A stretch of DNA of 64,000 bases from JBDGYW01 sp964518955. GTDB lineage: Bacteria; Gemmatimonadota; Gemmatimonadetes; Gemmatimonadales; GWC2-71-9. Both the position numbers and the translations under genes were made by a program. The stretch spans positions 1 to 64,000 of the forward strand of contig CAZFHS010000002.1 in the NCBI GenBank assembly GCA_964518955.1. Direction: 5' to 3'. Under the pieces are notes generated by a model that saw only the letters and a list, made by a program, of their open reading frames with translations, had not been told where the DNA came from and did no database searches. This document shows, in pieces, positions 58,778 through 64,000 of the stretch. Positions within the stretch are counted from its first letter, which is position 1. Every line of letters begins with the position of its first letter.

Positions 58778-60061
58778 ATGAAACGCGTCGTAATACTCGG
58801 AGCAGGTACTGGTGGTACGATCATGGCCAACCGGATCTGGTCGCAACACAAGAAGGAAGTTGCGGCAGGCGAGATGAGCGTCACGGTGGTCGATCAAGAC
58901 AACCGCCACATATACCAACCGGGGCTGTTGTTCATCCCCTTCGATATGTACACACCCAAAGACACGATCAAGCAGCGCAAGCCGTTTTTGCCAAAGGCTA
59001 CCAACTTCGTCGTTGGGGAGATCGACCGGGTGGAAGCGGAGGAAGACAAAGTCTACCTCAGCAACGGGATGATCCTCGACTACGACATGCTGATCATCGC
59101 TACTGGTGCGAGGCTCGCACCGGAGGAGACCGAGGGTTTGATGGGGCCGGGCTGGGGCGAGAAGATGTTCGAATTCTACACGGAGGAGGGGGCCGAGGCG
59201 TTGGCTCCTGCGATGCGCGAGTTCAAACGCGGTCACCTCGTAGTCAACATCACCGACATGCCGATCAAGTGTCCTATCGCTCCGCTCGAGTTCGTGTTCT
59301 TGGCCGACTGGTATTTCCGAAAGCGTGGAGTCCGAGATGCCATCAAGATCTCGCTCGTGACACCTCTCGATGCCGCCTTTACCCGGCCTCTCGCTGCGCA
59401 CGCGTTCGGGAACCTGCTCAAAGAGAAGAACATCGAGATCGTCACGGAGTTCAATACCGGAGAGGTGGACGGAGAGGCAGGACAGATCATCTCCTGGGAC
59501 GACCGCACCGTCGATTTCGATTTACTCGTGAACGTTCCGCTTCATATGGGCGCAGAGTTCGTGGATCGGTCGCCGGGATTGGGTGACGACATGGGATGGG
59601 TCCTCACCGACCCGAACACACTCCAGGCGGAGGTCAAAGACAACATCTTCGTGTTGGGCGATGCCACCAACGTAGCCACTTCGAAGGCTGGTTCTGTCGC
59701 TCATTTCCAGGGTGAGGTTTTGGCGGAAAACGTCGAACATTTCCTCGCCGGCCGGAAGCTCAACCCAGAGTTCGACGGCCACGCAAACTGCTTCATTGAG
59801 ACCGGCTTCAACAAAGCCGTGCTCATCGATTTCAACTACGACATCGAGCCATTGCCGGGGCGGTTTCCGTTCGCGGCTGTTGGCCCACTCTCCTTGCTCA
59901 AGGAGACCCGCATGAATCACATCGGCAAGATGGCGTTCAAGTGGGTCTACTGGAACATGCTACTTCCAGGCAGGGACCTCCCGGGCGTGACGACGCAGAT
60001 GACTCTGCGCGGCAAGCGCGAGTGGGTGAAGGGCATCGGTACACAGACGGTTGACGCATAA
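58778..60061 (+). CDS. Sulfide:quinone oxidoreductase-like flavoprotein
   Basis: A 427-residue FAD-binding oxidoreductase of the SQR/FCC group. The N-terminal dinucleotide motif VVILGAGTGGTIMANRI (about 4-20) is followed by ATGARLAPEE (about 106-115), the redox Cys in MPIKCPIAPLEF (about 163-174), the second FAD motif NIFVLGDATNVATSKAGSVAHFQGE (about 289-313) and a late Cys in HANCFIETG (about 332-340). Two of the three SQR cysteines can be placed by context; the one near residue 125 in classical SQRs is missing. Membrane association at the C-terminus is likely. ATG 58778 has AGGAGA five bases upstream. It probably oxidises sulfide to sulfane sulfur and passes electrons to quinone. Confidence 0.85.
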   Translation: MKRVVILGAGTGGTIMANRIWSQHKKEVAAGEMSVTVVDQDNRHIYQPGLLFIPFDMYTPKDTIKQRKPFLPKATNFVVGEIDRVEAEEDKVYLSNGMILDYDMLIIATGARLAPEETEGLMGPGWGEKMFEFYTEEGAEALAPAMREFKRGHLVVNITDMPIKCPIAPLEFVFLADWYFRKRGVRDAIKISLVTPLDAAFTRPLAAHAFGNLLKEKNIEIVTEFNTGEVDGEAGQIISWDDRTVDFDLLVNVPLHMGAEFVDRSPGLGDDMGWVLTDPNTLQAEVKDNIFVLGDATNVATSKAGSVAHFQGEVLAENVEHFLAGRKLNPEFDGHANCFIETGFNKAVLIDFNYDIEPLPGRFPFAAVGPLSLLKETRMNHIGKMAFKWVYWNMLLPGRDLPGVTTQMTLRGKREWVKGIGTQTVDA

Positions 60062-60073
60062 AAGGGGGTAACA

Positions 60074-60391
60074 ATGGCAACGGCAACGATAGCTGGAAAA
60101 GACGTTGAAGTAGACAAAGAGGGGTTCATGCAGAATCCCGACGATTGGAACAAAGAAATCGCTTCTGAGATCGCAAGTCAGGCTGGAATTGCCGAGCTGA
60201 CCGATCGCCATTGGAAAGTGATCGAATTCATGCGCACTCGTGTCGCAGAGACCGGCGCAGCTCCCTCGATAAGGTCGCTTGGCAAGCAGTCAGGTGTTCC
60301 CATCAAAGAGCTGTACCAGCTATTCCCGAAGGGACCCGCGAAGTTGGCCGCGAAGATCGGCGGCATCCCGAAGCCCCGCGGCTGCATCTAA
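60074..60391 (+). CDS. tusE: TusE/DsrC-family sulfur relay protein, single C-terminal Cys
   Basis: A 105-residue protein of the DsrC/TusE family. The conserved start EVDKEGFMQNPDDWNKE, the helix ELTDRHWKVIEFMR and the C-terminal tail FPKGPAKLAAKIGGIPKPRGCI are present. The penultimate Cys (CysA) is kept, but the second Cys (CysB, 11 residues earlier in dissimilatory DsrC) is Ala here (LAAK). By the usual family rule this makes it a TusE-type sulfur carrier rather than a DsrC partner of sulfite reductase. It is followed by DsrE2 and preceded by an SQR-like gene, so it probably accepts sulfur from them. Confidence 0.93.
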   Translation: MATATIAGKDVEVDKEGFMQNPDDWNKEIASEIASQAGIAELTDRHWKVIEFMRTRVAETGAAPSIRSLGKQSGVPIKELYQLFPKGPAKLAAKIGGIPKPRGCI

Positions 60392-60419
60392 GCCGTCGAA
60401 ACAGGAAAGGACCAGTCCA

Positions 60420-60932
60420 ATGACAGAAGCGACTTTGACGGAACGGCAGGTCTCCGAACAGTCCGAGCAGGAAGCCATCAGAAAGGTCTCGATCATCATC
60501 TCCAAGGGGTCTCTCGAGGGGATATATCCCGGTCTCATCATGGCGAACGGCGCCCGGATGGAAGGGATCGAGGCAAACGTGTTCTTCACGTTTTTCGGGA
60601 TGGATGCTATACACAAGAAGCGCAACAAGAACATCAAGGTAGCGACCGTTGGCAACCCCGGCCTCCACATGCCGACGCTACTAGGTGCCATTCCCGGAAT
60701 GTCCGCGTTCGTGAGCAGCCAGATGGGCAAGTCGATGGAGAAGCTGGACATCCCTCCGATTCCAGAATTTCTGGAAATGATCTCAGATTCTGGCGGAAAA
60801 ATCTACGCGTGTCTGGCCACGGTCGAGATGTTCGGGTTCACGAAGGACGACTTCATCCCTCAGGTGGATGACATCATCACCGTCGGAGAATTCTATGAGA
60901 TGGCAGCAGGCAGTCAGATCATCTTCACCTGA
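60420..60932 (+). CDS. dsrE2: DsrE2-like sulfurtransferase
   Basis: A 170-residue DsrE/DsrF/DrsH-fold protein. The N-terminal half has KVSIIISKGSLEGIYPGLIMANGARMEGIEANVFFTFFGMD. The active-site segment is SGGKIYACLATVEMFGFTKDDF, whose Cys (about 131) is the sulfur acceptor in DsrE2-type proteins. A hydrophobic patch typical of membrane-associated DsrE2 is present near 90. ATG 60420 has AAAGG nine bases upstream; the longer open frame overlaps tusE. With TusE and the SQR-like enzyme it forms a sulfur relay; TusA and rhodanese genes, common partners, are absent from the window. Confidence 0.9.
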   Translation: MTEATLTERQVSEQSEQEAIRKVSIIISKGSLEGIYPGLIMANGARMEGIEANVFFTFFGMDAIHKKRNKNIKVATVGNPGLHMPTLLGAIPGMSAFVSSQMGKSMEKLDIPPIPEFLEMISDSGGKIYACLATVEMFGFTKDDFIPQVDDIITVGEFYEMAAGSQIIFT

Positions 60933-61036
60933 TCTGAACAGCTGCGGAGTGAAATGGCTGCGCGAACGCAGATCGTGAATTGGTGCTATGCGCGGTCGGC
61001 CGCGATGGTCGGCTGCTCTACGTTGAGAGGTACGAT

Positions 61037-62080
61037 ATGTTGATCCGTTCTTTGCCGATCCTTGCGTCAGTGGTGTTCTTGCCGCTAGCACCGGTCGGGT
61101 ATATAAACGACCAACCGGCCCGCAATTGGGGAGCTTTACCAGATGAAGAGTTCGGTGTATATGTAACCCTCGCCGAAGGCCTGAGTGCCGAGTTCGATTC
61201 TGTTGTCGACGCGCTGACTACGGCGATCGATGCGGCCGGTTGGAAACTCCTAGCACAGTATGAGAGCGGTGTTGACCGAGATGACTGTTCCTATCGGTCC
61301 GTGGTGCTTGCTTTGAACTCGAGCGAATATGCCTCGAGCGTTCTTCGCATGGGTGCCCACGCTGCATTCGCTCTCCCCATAAGGCTCGCGGTTTATCAAG
61401 ACGAGAACGGGATTCATGTTGCGGCTGCGAACCCCCAATCGCTCAATCGCACTATCATCTCGGAAGATGGCTTTGTGGCACAGTCGGCTGAAGCAGTCGG
61501 CCAGCTGCGTGCAATCGTCGCCGAGGCGTTCCCCAATAACGGCAGCGACAGGCAATACGGGCAGGTCCGTGACCGCGGGCGAATCGCCAGGACAATGGGC
61601 TTGATCGCGGGTGGCGCGTTCACCGACAAGATCGAAACCGTGACGCGAGTCCGCCCCGAAGATGGCGAAGGCCTTTCGGATGTCGCACACCGCATCTACG
61701 AAGCGCTCGGCGATGTGGGTGGCTCTTGGGATTGGGACATCCGCCCCGTCTTTTTGCTCGACATGTCCGATCAGGGTGCTGCGGTGATAGGTGTGACTGG
61801 CGAACCTATGGAAGCCAAGGCATTTCAAATCGTTGGTAGCGGCGGCAACTCTGCGCGCAACGATCTCGCTTGTCCGGGGATCGATCACGCTGCCGCATTC
61901 CCCATTGAACTGGTATTGGTCGAAGAAGAGGGCCGCGTCGTAGTGAAGATCATCGACGCGATGTTCCGCATGAAGATGTATTTCGAAGACGCGGGCAAGG
62001 TGAAGTTCGCGGCAAACATGCTCATGCCAGGCTCAATTGAAGATGAGGTTCGCGACAAGATAGAAGAAAGCCTGTACTAA
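61037..62080 (+). CDS. Double DUF302 exported protein
   Basis: A 347-residue protein with a signal peptide (to about residue 18, LASVVFLPLAP). It contains two copies of a roughly 110-residue domain like DUF302 (about 45-160 and 205-345). Each has the pattern of a helix, a hydrophobic strand core and an ending such as LPIRLAVYQDENGIHVAAANPQ or FPIELVLVEEEGRVVVKIIDAMFRMKMYF. DUF302 proteins are commonly encoded in sulfur-oxidation clusters and may bind a small ligand. ATG 61037 has GAGAGG six bases upstream. It lies between dsrE2 and the FadL-type porin, suggesting a shared job outside the cytoplasm. Confidence 0.8.
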   Translation: MLIRSLPILASVVFLPLAPVGYINDQPARNWGALPDEEFGVYVTLAEGLSAEFDSVVDALTTAIDAAGWKLLAQYESGVDRDDCSYRSVVLALNSSEYASSVLRMGAHAAFALPIRLAVYQDENGIHVAAANPQSLNRTIISEDGFVAQSAEAVGQLRAIVAEAFPNNGSDRQYGQVRDRGRIARTMGLIAGGAFTDKIETVTRVRPEDGEGLSDVAHRIYEALGDVGGSWDWDIRPVFLLDMSDQGAAVIGVTGEPMEAKAFQIVGSGGNSARNDLACPGIDHAAAFPIELVLVEEEGRVVVKIIDAMFRMKMYFEDAGKVKFAANMLMPGSIEDEVRDKIEESLY

Positions 62081-62081
62081 C

Positions 62082-62100
62082 CCCGAACTGCGAGTTCGGG
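62082..62100 (+). terminator. Short intercistronic hairpin
   Basis: CCCGAACT/AGTTCGGG is a perfect 8-bp stem with a three-base loop just after the DUF302 stop codon. There is no T-run behind it, so it may be an attenuating or mRNA-stabilising hairpin before the porin gene rather than a full terminator. Confidence 0.55.
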
Positions 62101-62122
62101 ACACGAAAAGGAAAGGTCAACA

Positions 62123-63490
62123 ATGCGAATGAAAGCGGTATCGTCTATTCTGCTGATCGGAGGCTTGCTGGTTCTGGCCCCGACTTCAGCGCGTGCGACG
62201 GACGGCCATTTCCTCCATGGAGTGGGAGCGGTCAACTCCGCCATGGGTGGAGCGGGCATCGCTGCTCCAATGAGCCTCCTTGGCACGTTTTATCTCAATC
62301 CAGCGGGCCTGATGGCGTTTGATGGCACTCGCGTGGAGTTTGGCTTCGAGATGTTCAAGCCCGATCGTACGATCTCGAGCGACGCCGGTATGGGCTTGGG
62401 CTCAACCCGCAGCAAGAGCGAGTTTGTTCCGATCCCGGCGATGGGGTGGAGCACCAAGTTCGCGGATAACAAGGTTGCTGTCGGTGTTGGCGCGCTGGCA
62501 ATTGGCGGGTTTGGCGTCGACTACCCCGTCTCCACAACCAATACCATCCTCGCACCTCGGCAAATGGGTGGGTTTGGGCAGGTCTATTCCAACTACGGCT
62601 TGATGAAGATCACTCCGGCTATAGCCTTTGAGGCGACCGAGCAGCTGTGGCTGGGCTTTGCCGCGAACATCGACTATGCGTCTCTGGCTGTCGATCCTAT
62701 GCCTATTGGAGCTCCGGCGGCTGATCCAGGTCCAGACGGTGTCCCGATGACCATGGATGACCGGGCTATCTATTCGAGCGCTGCAGCTGGTGACGGTGCA
62801 TTTGGGTTCGGCTTCCAGGCCGGGGCCATCTTCCGCCCCAACGATCTCGTTGCGATCGGCGCTTCATTCAACAGCGCACAGTATTTCAGCGATTTCGAGT
62901 TCAATACCACCTACGACAACCCTTACCTACCTGATGGTACGCCTACGTCGTTTGGCATGCCGCGCACGATCAATTTCAACATGGATGTGCCGATGATGGT
63001 TGGTGCCGGTATGTCATTGAAACCGATGCCACAGCTGCTACTAGCCAGCGACTTCCGCTACATGTTCTACGAGCAGACCGATGGTTTCAAGATTCCCGAC
63101 GGTCAGGGCGTGTTCAATGCTGACGGCTCGGTCTCAGGTTTTGGTTGGGAAAACATATACTCACTGCATTTCGGCGGTGATTTCCGCGCGACTGACATGA
63201 TCAGTCTGCGAGCGGGTTACAACTTCTCACAGAATCCCATTCCCGACAGTCTCGCAATGATCAATGCGCCCGCACCGGGAATCGTGCAGCACCATGCGAC
63301 CTTCGGCCTGGGTGTGAGGCCTACTCGCCGTATCGAGATCAGTGCCGCGTACTATCACGCGTTTGAAAACAAGGGCGCTGGCACGTTCATCACTCCGATG
63401 GGCGCGATGCCGGGCACCACAGTCGAGAACAAGATGTTCGAGAACTCTCTTCTCATTCAGTTCTCGTTTGCCACACGGGGATCGATGTAG
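62123..63490 (+). CDS. FadL/OmpP1-family outer-membrane transporter
   Basis: A 455-residue beta-barrel protein with a signal peptide ending at ARATDG. The N-terminal plug motif GHFLHGVGAVNSAMGGAGIAAPMSLLGTFYLNPAGLM, with the NPAG motif of the FadL family (about 58-61), is clear. The rest alternates hydrophobic and polar residues, with a C-terminal aromatic near the end (LLIQFSFATRGSM). FadL members import hydrophobic compounds such as fatty acids or aromatics. It follows the sulfur genes by about 40 bases and ends before a strong terminator, so it is the last gene of that block. The ligand is unknown. Confidence 0.9.
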   Translation: MRMKAVSSILLIGGLLVLAPTSARATDGHFLHGVGAVNSAMGGAGIAAPMSLLGTFYLNPAGLMAFDGTRVEFGFEMFKPDRTISSDAGMGLGSTRSKSEFVPIPAMGWSTKFADNKVAVGVGALAIGGFGVDYPVSTTNTILAPRQMGGFGQVYSNYGLMKITPAIAFEATEQLWLGFAANIDYASLAVDPMPIGAPAADPGPDGVPMTMDDRAIYSSAAAGDGAFGFGFQAGAIFRPNDLVAIGASFNSAQYFSDFEFNTTYDNPYLPDGTPTSFGMPRTINFNMDVPMMVGAGMSLKPMPQLLLASDFRYMFYEQTDGFKIPDGQGVFNADGSVSGFGWENIYSLHFGGDFRATDMISLRAGYNFSQNPIPDSLAMINAPAPGIVQHHATFGLGVRPTRRIEISAAYYHAFENKGAGTFITPMGAMPGTTVENKMFENSLLIQFSFATRGSM

Positions 63491-63520
63491 GATTTGACGG
63501 TCGGGTACTTTGAGCTGAAA

Positions 63521-63551
63521 AGCCCTCGGCTAGATGCCGAGGGCTTTTTCA
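63521..63551 (+). terminator. Rho-independent terminator after the FadL gene
   Basis: AGCCCTCGGC/GCCGAGGGCT is a perfect 10-bp stem with loop TAGAT followed by TTTTTC, 30 bases after the porin stop codon. On the minus strand it is preceded by AAAAGCCC and could also serve the converging gene. Confidence 0.9.
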
Positions 63552-63569
63552 AAAGTACATGGTTGCAGA

Positions 63570-64000
63570 TCAGCGCTCGTTCTCGAAAAGTTCCTGTCTG
63601 AGTCTGGCGAGCGCGCTCGCTTCCACTGTGAACGCGGCATCAAACGTGGAACCCGGAATTCCGCTAGCGGTTGCAGCAGCGAGGAATGTCGAACGATACT
63701 CGTCAGCCATTCGGTTCGGTGCGTTTTCCAGGAGCTCGGCTCCGCAGCGTACTGACAGCCTTCCGCTCAGGCGCTCCGCCTCTACTCTGTCACGCGAGCG
63801 GCCGAGTGCTTCAACCACCCCACTGGCTACGGGGTAGCAGAGTTCTTTCACCAGCAGAGCTGCGATACCCAAACCTCTATCGTTTTGTGCGAGGGAAACC
63901 GCAAAAACATTGTCAGCGGAACTCGCGGGATTTCCGGAGAAGACTCGTCCCTCGGGCCCCAGCGCGTCCGACACCAACACTGTACCACCAGTGATCTGGC
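63570..64000 (-). CDS. 3' part of an unidentified gene, cut by the window edge
   Basis: The last 431 bases hold a minus-strand open frame that continues past the window edge (the visible codons begin QITGGTVLVSDALGPEGR). About 143 residues are seen. The sequence is Ala/Leu-rich and helical, ending EASALARLRQELFENER, with no motif I recognise. The GTG at 63980 is probably not the true start because the frame stays open upstream. It converges on the FadL-type gene across the terminator at 63521-63551. Confidence 0.6.
   Translation of the reverse strand, partial: QITGGTVLVSDALGPEGRVFSGNPASSADNVFAVSLAQNDRGLGIAALLVKELCYPVASGVVEALGRSRDRVEAERLSGRLSVRCGAELLENAPNRMADEYRSTFLAAATASGIPGSTFDAAFTVEASALARLRQELFENER

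Noticed and set aside
58729..59586. 285-residue plus-strand frame overlapping the SQR-like gene
   Set aside because: Arg/Gly/His-rich shadow of the flavoprotein frame, with no recognisable motif.
1..64000. tRNA, rRNA, CRISPR arrays, insertion sequences, integrases or att sites
   Set aside because: Intergenic gaps were read for cloverleaf or rRNA-like sequence and repeated spacers, and translations for transposase or integrase motifs; none were seen. A covariance search could still reveal small RNAs.

Overview
The window reads as a single contiguous piece of bacterial chromosome. It is densely coded and fairly GC-rich by eye, with Shine-Dalgarno sites, many four-base ATGA/GTGA gene overlaps and several GTG/TTG starts. 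I see no rRNA, tRNA, CRISPR array, prophage or insertion sequence. The gene mix suggests an uncultured or marine-type member of Gemmatimonadota or a neighbouring FCB-like phylum: a complete bat aerotolerance operon, many lipoproteins with TPR or TolB-type propeller repeats, a SARP-like regulator fused to TPRs, ASPIC/UnbV and CBM9-like proteins, and a Rho factor without its N-terminal domain. That assignment is inference; no taxonomic marker other than rho is present.

Layout. 1-3.3 kb: a lipoprotein, a sodium:dicarboxylate symporter and a Tat-exported metallo-beta-lactamase-fold hydrolase. 3.4-13.3 kb: a tightly coupled operon moxR - DUF58 - BatD/DUF4381-like - batA - batB - batC - batD - batE - sulfatase. 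13.6-15.9 kb: a NatAB-like ABC transporter pair behind a structured leader. 16-23 kb: a TPR protein, an NtrY/NtrC-type two-component system, then a good sigma-54 promoter reading into a 57-residue secreted peptide gene and a large outer-membrane protein, followed by a DUF4390-like protein. 23.2-31.2 kb: a DASS anion transporter, a methyltransferase, an ArsP-like permease with a CxxC thioredoxin and an ASPIC/UnbV lipoprotein, a UbiA prenyltransferase and a Rid/FkbO-like protein. 31.2-42.2 kb: a CxxCH-containing propeller/TPR protein, a SARP-TPR regulator, a reductive-dehalogenase-like iron-sulfur protein, a two-repeat acidic protein, a double-VOC protein, and an ECF sigma factor with a HEAT-repeat anti-sigma protein. 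42.3-53 kb: a DUF4105 membrane protein, a propeller lipoprotein, a Gfo/Idh/MocA oxidoreductase, and a mannoside-use block (CBM9-like lipoprotein, SSS symporter, GH130, GH38). 53-55.7 kb: DsbD-like and TlpA-like thiol redox proteins. 55.7-57.8 kb: a DinB-like lipoprotein, a small coiled-coil membrane protein and rho. 58.3-63.5 kb: a sulfur block with a small membrane peptide, an ArsR regulator, a sulfide:quinone-reductase-like flavoprotein, TusE, DsrE2, a double DUF302 protein and a FadL-type porin. The last 0.4 kb is the 3' end of an unidentified minus-strand gene.

The most unusual signal is a pair of leaders (about 13,496-13,577 and 36,795-36,897) that share a 17-base invariant core. They fold into the same three-stem shape with compensating base changes, and they lie 62 and 61 bases before the start codons of two unrelated genes. 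This looks like a structured cis-regulatory RNA or a palindromic mobile repeat, and I do not recognise it as a known riboswitch class. Second is the sigma-54 promoter next to its probable NtrC-type activator.
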